Assembly (NCBI GenBank): GCA_002378565.1
Contig: DFSH01000040.1
Span: 1,054-22,135, forward strand
Origin: Flavobacteriales bacterium UBA3442
GTDB lineage: Bacteria > Bacteroidota > Bacteroidia > Flavobacteriales > Schleiferiaceae
Length of the DNA: 21,082 nt
Direction: 5' to 3'
Position 1 is the first letter of the stretch, and each line of letters begins with the position of its first letter. Below, piece by piece: positions 8,678-16,504 of this stretch. A model generated the notes under the pieces. It had not been told where the DNA came from, did no database searches, and was given only the letters and a program-made list of their open reading frames with translations. The position numbers and the translations under genes are program-made.

Positions 8678-9448
8678 TCAAAGAAAGCATTCAAGCAACC
8701 ACCAGGTCAGCCCCAATAAAATCAGCAAGGGGATTTTAGGGATCGTACCGTATTTCACAATGCAGTAGATGGCCCGAACACCATCCCTCCAGCTGATTTT
8801 CTTCCCCTCAGCAAAGGTTCTGCCATAATAGCTGATGCCAACCTCATAGATGCGAATTTCAGGAATCCTTGAAATCTTTGCAGTTACCTCAGGCTCAAAG
8901 CCAAATCGCCGTTCCTTGAGTTGTAACCCTTGAATGATGTCAGTCCTGAATAGCTTGTAACAGGTCTCCATGTCAGTCAGGTTCAAATCCGTCATCATGT
9001 TAGATAAAAACGTCAAAAACTTGTTGCCTAGCGAATGCCAGAAAAAGAGGATTCGATGTGCATTGCCACCCATGAATCGTGAGCCATAGACGACATCAGC
9101 TTGTCCGTCAATGACAGGCTTTAGAAGGTCCAAGTACTCCTCAGGGTCGTACTCCAAGTCAGCATCTTGAATGATCAAGTAATCCCCCGTTGCTGCGGCA
9201 ATGCCAGTGTGCAAAGCTGCTCCCTTGCCTTTGTTGACCTCATGGGCCAAGTACTGAATGGGGAAGTCAGGGTTTTGCTTTTGGTAGCTCATGATGGCGC
9301 CTTGGGTGTCATCATTGCTGCAATCGTTAACAATGATCAATTGCTTGAGCCAACCATCAGGGAGATTTACCGCCTTGACCTTGTCAAGGATGTGGTGGAT
9401 GGTGTTGGCCTCATTGTAGGCCGGCATGATGATACTAAGGGTCTGCAT
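8678..9448 (-). CDS. GT2-family glycosyltransferase, dolichol/polyprenyl-phosphate mannosyltransferase-like
   Basis: The 256-residue product is a GT-A fold enzyme resembling DPM1: SIIMPAYNEANTI at the N-terminus, IIVNDCSNDDT (38-48), NKGKGAALHTG, and the metal/nucleotide-binding DxD as QDADLEYDP (D95, D97). After the catalytic domain comes a short hydrophobic C-terminal segment (about 237-254) that could anchor the protein to the inner membrane. The family transfers a sugar from a nucleotide donor to a lipid-phosphate carrier or directly to a glycan. Donor and acceptor cannot be deduced here. The gene is preceded by its own TAnnTTTG element and ends facing the dnaK terminator, so it is probably expressed alone rather than as part of the nhaC operon 68 nt upstream. 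Confidence 0.9.
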   Translation of the reverse strand: MQTLSIIMPAYNEANTIHHILDKVKAVNLPDGWLKQLIIVNDCSNDDTQGAIMSYQKQNPDFPIQYLAHEVNKGKGAALHTGIAAATGDYLIIQDADLEYDPEEYLDLLKPVIDGQADVVYGSRFMGGNAHRILFFWHSLGNKFLTFLSNMMTDLNLTDMETCYKLFRTDIIQGLQLKERRFGFEPEVTAKISRIPEIRIYEVGISYYGRTFAEGKKISWRDGVRAIYCIVKYGTIPKIPLLILLGLTWWLLECFL

Positions 9449-9497
9449 GGTGGCGAAATTAACCCAAAAAGGTCAAGTAAGAGAAAGCTTGCCCGAC

Positions 9498-9505
9498 CAA
9501 ATGTA
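9498..9505 (-). promoter_or_regulatory. Predicted -7 promoter element of the GT2 gene
   Basis: The minus strand reads TACATTTG, an exact TAnnTTTG match in the nhaC-glycosyltransferase gap, leaving a leader of about 45 nt. No TTG is seen at the usual -33 spacing. A second, imperfect element (TAATTTCG, 9454-9461) lies only 5 nt from the ATG at 9448 and is an alternative. Confidence 0.45.
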
Positions 9506-9515
9506 ACGCCTTGCC

Positions 9516-10931
9516 TTATGTCTTGCGCATGGGGATTTTGAAACCGATAGCAGCCCACAGCATATTGATCAAAGGACTTAGCCAATTGAAGATGGCGTAA
9601 GCGAAGTAATCCCCTGTGGCTACCCCAAGCACACCACTTTGGTAAGCGCCGCAGGTATTCCATGGAATCAGCACAGAGGTGACGGTGCCGCTATCTTCCA
9701 AAGCGCGACTGAGGTTTTCAGGTGCCAATCCGCGATCCTGGTAAGCCTTTTTAAACATGCGACCTGGTACAACAATGGCCAAGTATTGATCGGAAGCACT
9801 CACGTTGATGAAACCGCAAGTGATCAAGGTGGTGAGAATCAGGGAGAAGCTGCTTTCTGCCAAGGACAAAAAGGCCTCCGTGATACGACCAAGGAAGCCA
9901 GAGGCTTCCATGGCGCCGCCAAAGGCCAAGGCGCAAAGAATCAACCAAATGGTGCCAAGCATGCCTGACATGCCACTGCTGCTCATCAAGTCATTGAGCA
10001 GGGGAGACGTCATGGGTAGTTTGACGCTGCCATACATGGATTGCATCAAGGCCCTGTAAGAACCTTCACTTCCGGCCATGCCAGCTATTTCAAATAGGAT
10101 GTCTGGTTGCGCAATGAGTGCGGCAAGCCCGCCGCCAAGTGCACCAATGGCCATGGCAACCACTGCGTCAGTTTTGAAGGCAATCAGGCTAATACTGATC
10201 AACGGAACGACCAATAGCCAAGGAGAAATAACAAATCGTTCCTGGATTTCAGCGGACATGGCGCTGAGGTCAGACATTTCGCCACCGCTGCCACCAAGGC
10301 CAATGAAGAAGAACGCCACAAGGGCAATCAACCAGGCAGGACCAGAGGTCCAAGCCATGTGACGAATGTGGGTTGTGAGTTCAGCACCAGCCATTGCAGG
10401 AGCCAAATTGGTGGTGTCAGAAAAAGGTGACATTTTATCGCCAAAGTAGGCTCCAGAGATGACAGCTCCGGCAACCAGTCCAGGTGAAAATCCCAGACCT
10501 TGACCAACCCCCATCAAAGCAATGCCAATGGTTGCGGTTGTTGACCAACTACTGCCTGTTGCAAGGCTGACAATGGAGCAAAGTATGACCGTTGCTGGAA
10601 GGAAAAAGCTTGGCGACAACAAGTCCAGACCATAAACAATCAGCGTAGGAATGATGCCAGATACGAGCCAGGTTCCTGCCAGTGCGCCGACCATCAAGAG
10701 AATGAAAATGGCCTTGCTTGAATCACTGATGGTGCCTTGAATGCCTTCCCACACCTTATGAGCTTTACCTTCCAGTTTAGCTAAACCAGCTGTCAGTCCA
10801 GCTGCAGCCAATAAGATCAATTGATTGGATCCATCCAGGCTGCTGTCACCAAATAGGTTCACATTGATAGCAAGGGCTGTCACTAGAAAAGCCACCGGAA
10901 GGATGGCAAACCATAGGGGTGTTCGTGTCAT
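9516..10931 (-). CDS. nhaC: Na+/H+ antiporter, NhaC family
   Basis: This is a cytoplasmic-membrane antiporter expected to expel Na+ in exchange for H+. The 471-residue protein is hydrophobic throughout, with roughly a dozen membrane segments. It carries the NhaC signature block: a GSSWSTTATIGIALMG segment followed by GAYFGDKMSPFSDTTNLAP, whose acidic and hydroxyl residues are typical of the ion path, and a later NVSASDQYLAIVVPGRMF stretch. The frame extends to a TTG at 10961 overlapping the maf stop. I prefer the ATG at 10931 because MTRTPLWFAILPV gives a normal membrane N-terminus. It follows maf by 26 nt and is the last gene of the ccm-led unit. The gap after it holds a new promoter for the next gene. 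Confidence 0.95.
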   Translation of the reverse strand: MTRTPLWFAILPVAFLVTALAINVNLFGDSSLDGSNQLILLAAAGLTAGLAKLEGKAHKVWEGIQGTISDSSKAIFILLMVGALAGTWLVSGIIPTLIVYGLDLLSPSFFLPATVILCSIVSLATGSSWSTTATIGIALMGVGQGLGFSPGLVAGAVISGAYFGDKMSPFSDTTNLAPAMAGAELTTHIRHMAWTSGPAWLIALVAFFFIGLGGSGGEMSDLSAMSAEIQERFVISPWLLVVPLISISLIAFKTDAVVAMAIGALGGGLAALIAQPDILFEIAGMAGSEGSYRALMQSMYGSVKLPMTSPLLNDLMSSSGMSGMLGTIWLILCALAFGGAMEASGFLGRITEAFLSLAESSFSLILTTLITCGFINVSASDQYLAIVVPGRMFKKAYQDRGLAPENLSRALEDSGTVTSVLIPWNTCGAYQSGVLGVATGDYFAYAIFNWLSPLINMLWAAIGFKIPMRKT

Positions 10932-10957
10932 GCGACCGAATGTACACCAATATGCGC

Positions 10958-11587
10958 TCAATCAGTCGTGTGGAGCCAAGGCCTTAAAACGGTTAAAACC
11001 TCTGGCAGGGGTAAGCCTTTGACATTGTCAAATGTGCCATCCATGTTGGCAATACCCAGGTGGCCAATCCATTCTTGTGCACCATAGCCACCGGCTTTAT
11101 CCAAAGGCATGTGGCGATCCACGTAGTAATCAATCCAATCTTGACCCATGTCAGCCAGTGTGACAAGTGCAACGGCCTCTGCATGCTTCCATGTGCTGCC
11201 ATCAGTTGCCCACAGGGCTGTGATTACCCGATGTTGGCGTCCACACAATCGGCTCAGCATCGCTTTAGCGTCACTAGCATCCTTTGGCTTCCCATAACGG
11301 ATGCCATCCATCCATACTTCTGTGTCAGCAGTCAATAGCACCTCACCCTTTACCAAGTCAGGCGCTAGCACCATAGCTTTCTCCTTTGCAACATGGCTGA
11401 CGGTATCAATGTCTGTGAGGCCAGGTGGCGCAGTCTCAGGGCTGTCTGCTACGCGAATACTGAAAGGAATACCTAAGACAGTAAGCAACTCTTTGCGACG
11501 CGGAGATCCAGAGCCTAAAATGAGTTGCCCATGTAAGGTCAGCGGAACGCTGAGACCTACCAGTTGCGAAGTTCTGGTTGATTCCAT
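10958..11587 (-). CDS. maf: Maf-family nucleoside triphosphate pyrophosphatase
   Basis: Maf proteins hydrolyse non-canonical or modified nucleoside triphosphates (dTTP/UTP or m7GTP-type substrates) to monophosphates, and were first noted for effects on septum formation. The 209 residues show the family path: LILGSGSPRRKELL (22-35), the catalytic aspartate in LTADTEVW (D88), YGKPKD, LCGRQHRVITAL and KAGGYGAQ. About 20 residues precede the first conserved strand, more than usual, but no ATG, GTG or TTG lies between the ATG at 11587 and the motif, so I keep that start. This makes a 31 nt overlap with the KdsC-like gene. Which Maf subfamily, and so which nucleotide, is not decided here. Confidence 0.94.
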   Translation of the reverse strand: MESTRTSQLVGLSVPLTLHGQLILGSGSPRRKELLTVLGIPFSIRVADSPETAPPGLTDIDTVSHVAKEKAMVLAPDLVKGEVLLTADTEVWMDGIRYGKPKDASDAKAMLSRLCGRQHRVITALWATDGSTWKHAEAVALVTLADMGQDWIDYYVDRHMPLDKAGGYGAQEWIGHLGIANMDGTFDNVKGLPLPEVLTVLRPWLHTTD

Positions 11588-12075
11588 TTGCCGTGTAATC
11601 TAAGGGTTTGTTCAATGATATCTCTCGCACAACCTTTGCCGCCAGCCATGGGGGAGATGTAATCAGCTTCTTGACGAACCTCAGTTGCTGCATCATGGGG
11701 GCAGGCACTCAGCCCAGCCATGGCCATGGCTGCTAGGTCGGGCAGGTCGTCGCCCATGTACATGATTTCCGAGGCCTTCAAGTCGTAGCGATGCATCAGC
11801 TCATCCATGCTGTCTGCTTTGTCACTGGCACGAAGCCACACATCTTGAACACCAAGACCGAGAAGGCGTTCCTTCACTGCCTCAGAACTTCCACCTGTAA
11901 TGATGGCTAACCGGTAGCCAGCTTTGACTGCCTTTTGCAAGGCAAAGGCATCCTTGACATTGAATGTACGGACGGGTTCAGCATCTGGCACGAGCATGAC
12001 TGACCCATCTGTCAATACCCCATCGACATCAAAGGCAAATGTTGTGAGGTGATGAAGCTTGGTCTTGTAGTTCAT
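11557..12075 (-). CDS. KdsC-type HAD phosphatase (3-deoxy-D-manno-octulosonate 8-phosphate phosphatase family)
   Basis: This is a 172-residue capless HAD hydrolase of the KdsC/YrbI class. The nucleophile loop reads FDVDGVLTDG (D16 and D18), motif II is IITGG (T60), motif III is the lysine at K86, and the metal-binding loop is YMGDDLPDL (D109/D110). KdsC makes free KDO from KDO-8-phosphate for LPS, in which case the protein would be a cytoplasmic tetramer. Related enzymes act on KDN-9-P or NeuNAc-9-P. No kdsA, kdsB or kdsD lies nearby. The position between a DUF2520 gene and maf is a recurrent Bacteroidota arrangement, so the substrate is open. The gene overlaps the DUF2520 gene by 4 nt and maf by 31 nt. 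Confidence 0.9.
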   Translation of the reverse strand: MNYKTKLHHLTTFAFDVDGVLTDGSVMLVPDAEPVRTFNVKDAFALQKAVKAGYRLAIITGGSSEAVKERLLGLGVQDVWLRASDKADSMDELMHRYDLKASEIMYMGDDLPDLAAMAMAGLSACPHDAATEVRQEADYISPMAGGKGCARDIIEQTLRLHGKWNQPELRNW

Positions 12076-12791
12076 GAATCATGTTGTTGAATGCTGTCAC
12101 TCAGTGACTTATATATGCCCTTCAAGTCCTCAGGCAACAGGTCAATGTGCGCGTCCAAGGTGCCCTTGTCCCCCCGTCTAGCAGGCCCTGTCTGCATGTC
12201 AATAGCATTCCCAGCCAGGGCATCAGAGACGCTGCTTTGAAGCACTTGGTCAAAGGCATCCCTGGGCAAATTCAAGGCAGAAAAAACCTGTTGGTACAAA
12301 CCAACAATGTGGTTGGGGAAATTGTTGGCGAATACCGCCCCAAGATGGTATTTCTTCCTGTCAAGGTCATTTGCTTGGGTGGCTACTGGCACGCCAAGGT
12401 CATTTTGCCAAAAGGTTAACGCTCTGGCAGCCTCATCAGTCAGGGCATCAGCAAAGCAATTGAGGGTCTCCCAGGGGATGTCATCCTGCATGAAGGATTG
12501 CATGGGCCACCAGACGGCGGCATGCTTGCAAGAGGCCAATGCCTTGATGCTGGTTGCACCACTGGGGTGGATGATGGGACAGGCCAAGTGGCTGAAGGTT
12601 TGTGCGATGGTTTGAATGTGATCATCTGGAATTGCCAACATCACGCCCTTTGGGTTGGATGGCATGTCGGGCAAGCCTTGGGTCAGTAGCTCGCGTGCCC
12701 CCCATTGGGCATAGGGTATGCCACAAGCGCCAAGTCGTGACGTCAGGGCAGTTGCGATTTGGCCATGGCCTACAATAACCCAATCAGCCAT
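12072..12791 (-). CDS. Rossmann-fold and DUF2520 domain protein (putative dinucleotide-dependent oxidoreductase)
   Basis: The 239 residues split into two parts. The first is an N-terminal NAD(P)-binding Rossmann unit opening with WVIVGHGQIATAL (residues 4-16), where the glycine-rich loop is degenerate (GHGQIA). The second is a helical C-terminal DUF2520 domain with the characteristic HLGAVFANNFPNH segment and the TGPARRGD...H block. This layout resembles ketopantoate or 6-phosphogluconate dehydrogenases, but no reaction is established for the family as far as I know. It shares 1 nt with the ccmF stop (TGATG) and 4 nt with the KdsC-like gene. The constant company of a KdsC-like phosphatase suggests they act on a common or successive substrate, which is inference. 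Confidence 0.88.
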   Translation of the reverse strand: MADWVIVGHGQIATALTSRLGACGIPYAQWGARELLTQGLPDMPSNPKGVMLAIPDDHIQTIAQTFSHLACPIIHPSGATSIKALASCKHAAVWWPMQSFMQDDIPWETLNCFADALTDEAARALTFWQNDLGVPVATQANDLDRKKYHLGAVFANNFPNHIVGLYQQVFSALNLPRDAFDQVLQSSVSDALAGNAIDMQTGPARRGDKGTLDAHIDLLPEDLKGIYKSLSDSIQQHDS

Positions 12792-15244
12792 CAGCCTTTG
12801 AGTTTCTTGATTCGTTTAGCCACAGATAGAACGGAGCCAATCAAAAGAAGCAAACAGCCTAGCCAAAGCACATTGATGTAGGGGAAAACGAAGGCTTGCA
12901 TCAGAATGAAAGGGTCTTGCTTGGGGTTGCGTTCCCATGCGGTGATTTTAAATTGCCCAGCTGTGTCGCTGACGCCATCGAAGCGAATCTTCAGGCCCAT
13001 GTCTTCTAGCACCTGTTCTCCCGGAAGGGCACTGCTGCCTTCAACTTGGTAGGTAACGTCTAAGGGGTGATCCACACCGAGGCTGTCTTGCACCCGAAGG
13101 ATCATGCGCATGCTTAGGTTAGCCAAATCGCCAGTAAATTGGTCAAAGCTGGCCAGGTCAATGGCTATGCTGTCACAGTTCAACAGGTATTGATTGAAGA
13201 GTAAAATAGACTCCCCTTTCGCAACAATAGCTGTCATGGGTTCAGCCCATTCCGCATTTTTTACAGAAGCAGGACGCAAGTCGGCATAGCTCACATAGGT
13301 GTAAATGTCCCTGTCCCAATAGTGCTTGGTGCTGGGTTCGCGCACATTCCCCATCGTTTCATTGATTTGCACGAACGGGTGGAGCGTAAAGGCCTTGTTG
13401 AGTTTCAGTCTGGTACCACTGCGATGGGTTGAGTCGTCTTCCAAATAGAAATCCACATCAAAGACCCTGTTGTGGCCGTCCTGGTGTTCGCCAGTCCAAA
13501 CCACCCAATAGGGGTACATGGAAAGCGTGTCGCCAAATGGCATCAGCAGGTTTTCATTCGACGGAAAATCCTGGTGAATGAAGGTGGAATTGGTGCTGAT
13601 GGGCTCTTTTTTCGCATTGGAGATCACGGCACCAATCAAAATCAAGGCAAAGCCAAGGTGGCTTATCGTCATAGCGCCCACGGTCCATTGATCCTTCAGG
13701 TATTTCAACCAATAAGTTGCATTGCTGATGACAGCAAAAAGGCTGGTGAAAATCAGTAAGGCATAACTGAACGTGTACAACGCCAATCCCCAGACCACCA
13801 AGGAAGCAATCAGAAGACTGATGACACCGGACAAGGTGATGCGCTTGAAAAGGCTCCAAGGGGTTGATTTCCATCGCAAATACGGCCCAATAGCCATCAA
13901 GGTGGTGATTAAAATGGCAAAGGGTATTTGTAGGCTATGGTAATGCGCAAAGGGCTCAACAGGCGGGGCCAATTCTGTTGATAACAGTGCAATCATACCG
14001 TCAGGTCCAACCAGTTTGTTGATGACGGGAATGCTGGTTGAGAAGGTGATTTGTGCGGCACTCAGTAACAAGGTTAATGAGCCAATGAACATCCAAAATT
14101 CCCTAGAGGAAAAGGCATCTTCAGAGGGGCTCTTTGGCATATCCTTCCATCGCATCAAGAAAAGCCCAAGGGGTAGCACAGAGAAAAAGCCAAGAAACAC
14201 CAGCAATTGACCATTGAGCCCAAGGTCCACAAAGGCGTGCACAGAGGAGTCGCCCAATATGCCTGAACGGGTCAAAAAGGTGGAGTAGAGGACCAAGAAA
14301 AATGTCAGCATTGCCATCATCAAGGTGCTGGTTGTTGCTTTGCGCTTCACACGCTCAATGATCATCAAATGACCTAAGGCAACCAAGGTTAACCAAGGGA
14401 CAAGGGAGGCGTTTTCAACCGGGTCCCAAGCCCAAAATCCGCCAAATGACAGTGCTTCATAGGCCCACGCACCCCCCATGAGGACACCTGTTCCTAAGAT
14501 GCCTACACCAGCAAAAACCCATGGCATGGCGTCGTTGACCCATGCGGAATAGTCGCGGTTCAAAAGTGCCGCCATGGCATAAGAAAACGGTACAGTGATC
14601 AAGGCAAAGCCAAGAAATAAGGTTGGCGGATGGATGACCATCCAGTAATTCTGCAGCAAAGGATTCAAGCCTTGGCCATCTGAAAACCCAGGGACCCTCA
14701 TCAGGTAATCCACCATGTCAGTCCAGGGCAAGCCTAGGTTTTCTGGTAGCTCGCGAATCAAAATAAAGGGGCTGCTGCCTATGTGAAGATCACCCAGGTA
14801 GACTCCCAGAATCATGCTTGTAAGGAAGACTTGCACAATACTCAAGACACCAACAACCCCCGCCTCCCATTGGCCTGCAACCTTGATCAAAACAAGCCCG
14901 ATCACAGATTGCCAAAACATCCATAGAAGAAATGACCCTTCCTGTCCTTCCCAGAAGCATGAAGCGATGTATTCAAGCGGCAAGTCGTTGGAACTGTGTC
15001 GCCAGACATAATCCAGTTCATACCAGTGGTTGAGTATGGCAACAAACAGGATGACCACAGTACCTATAACGCCAGCTGCGTGGAGCATGAAAGCTGCCCG
15101 GCCTGCTCGACGGAGTGCAGCGCCATCTTTTCGCATCCACGACATCAAATAGGTGATGGATGCAATCAAAGCAGCCGCAAAGGCCAAAGCCACTGCAAAA
15201 CGTCCGGATTGAATCCAGATGTCGTGTTCGCCCATGTAATTCAT
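12791..15244 (-). CDS. ccmF: Cytochrome c haem lyase subunit CcmF (CcsA/CcmF haem-handling superfamily)
   Basis: CcmF receives haem from holo-CcmE and attaches it to apocytochrome c outside the cytoplasmic membrane. The 817-residue product has many membrane helices, FWEGQEGSFLLW, and the haem-binding WWD-type motif FWAWDPVENASLVPW (tryptophans at 271 and 273) flanked by histidines. A large soluble periplasmic domain (roughly 560-780) precedes a last helix that ends in a short basic tail. In Proteobacteria CcmF works with CcmH. No ccmH or ccmG is in this window. It overlaps ccmE by 4 nt (ATGA) and the DUF2520 gene by 1 nt, the core of the longest operon here. An alternative start three codons downstream would barely change the protein. 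Confidence 0.95.
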   Translation of the reverse strand: MNYMGEHDIWIQSGRFAVALAFAAALIASITYLMSWMRKDGAALRRAGRAAFMLHAAGVIGTVVILFVAILNHWYELDYVWRHSSNDLPLEYIASCFWEGQEGSFLLWMFWQSVIGLVLIKVAGQWEAGVVGVLSIVQVFLTSMILGVYLGDLHIGSSPFILIRELPENLGLPWTDMVDYLMRVPGFSDGQGLNPLLQNYWMVIHPPTLFLGFALITVPFSYAMAALLNRDYSAWVNDAMPWVFAGVGILGTGVLMGGAWAYEALSFGGFWAWDPVENASLVPWLTLVALGHLMIIERVKRKATTSTLMMAMLTFFLVLYSTFLTRSGILGDSSVHAFVDLGLNGQLLVFLGFFSVLPLGLFLMRWKDMPKSPSEDAFSSREFWMFIGSLTLLLSAAQITFSTSIPVINKLVGPDGMIALLSTELAPPVEPFAHYHSLQIPFAILITTLMAIGPYLRWKSTPWSLFKRITLSGVISLLIASLVVWGLALYTFSYALLIFTSLFAVISNATYWLKYLKDQWTVGAMTISHLGFALILIGAVISNAKKEPISTNSTFIHQDFPSNENLLMPFGDTLSMYPYWVVWTGEHQDGHNRVFDVDFYLEDDSTHRSGTRLKLNKAFTLHPFVQINETMGNVREPSTKHYWDRDIYTYVSYADLRPASVKNAEWAEPMTAIVAKGESILLFNQYLLNCDSIAIDLASFDQFTGDLANLSMRMILRVQDSLGVDHPLDVTYQVEGSSALPGEQVLEDMGLKIRFDGVSDTAGQFKITAWERNPKQDPFILMQAFVFPYINVLWLGCLLLLIGSVLSVAKRIKKLKG

Positions 15245-15654
15245 GAATTCTCTGTGTAAATAGATGCTTCATCGTCAGCCATCACACCACCTTCTTCTGT
15301 GTATTTTGACGGACACTTCATCAGGATCTCAATGGCCACAAACTGACCGTCGCCAGCACGACCCTTGATTGTGATTTCTTCTGATCGTTCAAAATCTTGA
15401 GGTTTTGGCTGATTGTACAATACAGTGCTTGACTGCCCATCTTTGTCAATGGCTGTGAACGTTAGCATGCTGGTTTGTGGATCAAATGTGATGGGTGAGT
15501 CTAGGTCCAACTGTGCCACAACAGTAACTGTTTCTGGTGCTTGTTTTTGCGCCATGTCAAATGATGCGTAGGTACTTGCGTCTTGGATGGTGCTCACAAG
15601 AACCCCAATCAGCAGGGCAATGACAAGTAGGAGAATGATGCTGCTTCGCTTCAT
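15241..15654 (-). CDS. ccmE: Cytochrome c maturation haem chaperone CcmE, CxxxY variant
   Basis: CcmE binds haem covalently on the outer face of the inner membrane and carries it from CcmC to CcmF. The 137 residues consist of one N-terminal membrane anchor (about 5-20), an OB-fold beta-barrel domain, and a flexible acidic tail. The haem-binding motif is MKCPSKY, so C114 and Y118 form CxxxY where the classical protein has HxxxY. This Cys form is known from a variant System I described in archaea and some bacteria (Desulfovibrio), reported to lack CcmH. Here the gene sits in sequence with ccmB, C, D and F. It overlaps ccmD and ccmF by 4 nt each. The identification rests on fold, motif and neighbours together. 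Confidence 0.93.
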   Translation of the reverse strand: MKRSSIILLLVIALLIGVLVSTIQDASTYASFDMAQKQAPETVTVVAQLDLDSPITFDPQTSMLTFTAIDKDGQSSTVLYNQPKPQDFERSEEITIKGRAGDGQFVAIEILMKCPSKYTEEGGVMADDEASIYTENS

Positions 15655-15860
15655 GGCGCTTGGTCTTGTGATGGTTTGGTCACGCCTGCTTCAATGCGAG
15701 AAATCTTGCGGTCTAAATGAATGAGGTAGGCAGAAATGCCAATGAAGATGATGGCAATGATGGCCACAACAACATAGATTTTTCCGTCGGCACGAAAGTT
15801 GTCTGCCATGTCAATGGGTGGGCCAGCTTGAAGGAATGCAGTCAAAAGGGTATTCATCAT
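15651..15860 (-). CDS. ccmD: CcmD-family small membrane protein
   Basis: This is a 69-residue protein with one central membrane helix (about 29-47, VVVAIIAIIFIGISAYLIH) followed by a basic DRKISRIE stretch. That matches CcmD, the small subunit that helps release holo-CcmE from the CcmABC complex. The N-terminal MADNFRADGKIYV segment is the form usual in Bacteroidota. Sequence similarity to proteobacterial CcmD is slight, so size, topology and position exactly between ccmC and ccmE carry much of the weight. It overlaps both neighbours by 4 nt (ATGA junctions), which fixes the first of two adjacent ATGs as start. Confidence 0.85.
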   Translation of the reverse strand: MMNTLLTAFLQAGPPIDMADNFRADGKIYVVVAIIAIIFIGISAYLIHLDRKISRIEAGVTKPSQDQAP

Positions 15861-16504
15861 GGGTGGTTTGTAAGGCCGGCAATGCGTCGGCGGAGTTCAG
15901 TGATCCAGAATCCAATCAAGATCCAGCCAAAAACGGCAGGGTAAAAGACCATGCGCATGTTGCTGTCAAGGTCATAATTGCTGAAGGCAGGGTTACCGCC
16001 ATTACCTGGGTGCAAGGAGTCTGTCAATCGCGGAAGCACCCCGATGAAGACAACCATTAACACAAAGGAAAAGATGTTGTACACAGCAGCCAATGTGGCG
16101 CGTTTCATTGCGTCGTCAACGCTGTTTCGAAGCACGAAGTAAGCGGCATAAATAAGCATGGACACCGCTGTGCCATTGAGTTTAGGGTCATTGGTCCAAA
16201 AGGCTCCCCAGGTGAACTTTGCCCACACCATGCCAGTTAATAGGCCCAGTACAGCAAAAAGCATGGCCACTTGCGCGTGCTGTGATGCCCTGCTGTCATG
16301 CACCAAGTCTCCGCTACTTAGGTGTTTGATAGAGTGCACCAATGAACCGCCCAGCAGGGCTATCATGGTAAACCACATGGGCACATGGTAGTAGAGATTC
16401 CTGATGGTCTCATTCAGTACGGGTAGACGCGGAGCCTCCGTTAAAAGGCCGGCAACGATGCTGTAACCCAGCAGCGCTAATCCTATGATTTTCCACGGTT
16501 TCAT
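15857..16504 (-). CDS. ccmC: Haem exporter/loader CcmC (CcsA superfamily)
   Basis: CcmC holds haem in its WWD domain and loads it onto CcmE. The 215-residue protein has six membrane helices. External histidines H40 (YYHVP) and H165 (SLHPG) are the expected axial haem ligands. The WWD-like loop between them reads WGAFWTNDPKL (99-109), poorer in tryptophan than the proteobacterial WGTWWVWDARL. The frame extends four codons to a TTG at 16516, but the ATG at 16504 overlaps the ccmB stop as TAATG, a standard coupling, and gives a normal N-terminus. It overlaps ccmD by 4 nt. Confidence 0.95.
   Translation of the reverse strand: MKPWKIIGLALLGYSIVAGLLTEAPRLPVLNETIRNLYYHVPMWFTMIALLGGSLVHSIKHLSSGDLVHDSRASQHAQVAMLFAVLGLLTGMVWAKFTWGAFWTNDPKLNGTAVSMLIYAAYFVLRNSVDDAMKRATLAAVYNIFSFVLMVVFIGVLPRLTDSLHPGNGGNPAFSNYDLDSNMRMVFYPAVFGWILIGFWITELRRRIAGLTNHP

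Noticed and set aside
9167..9541. A 124-codon plus-strand frame across the glycosyltransferase start
   Set aside because: It is antisense to the conserved DxD region of the GT2 enzyme and crosses its promoter. It has no family features.
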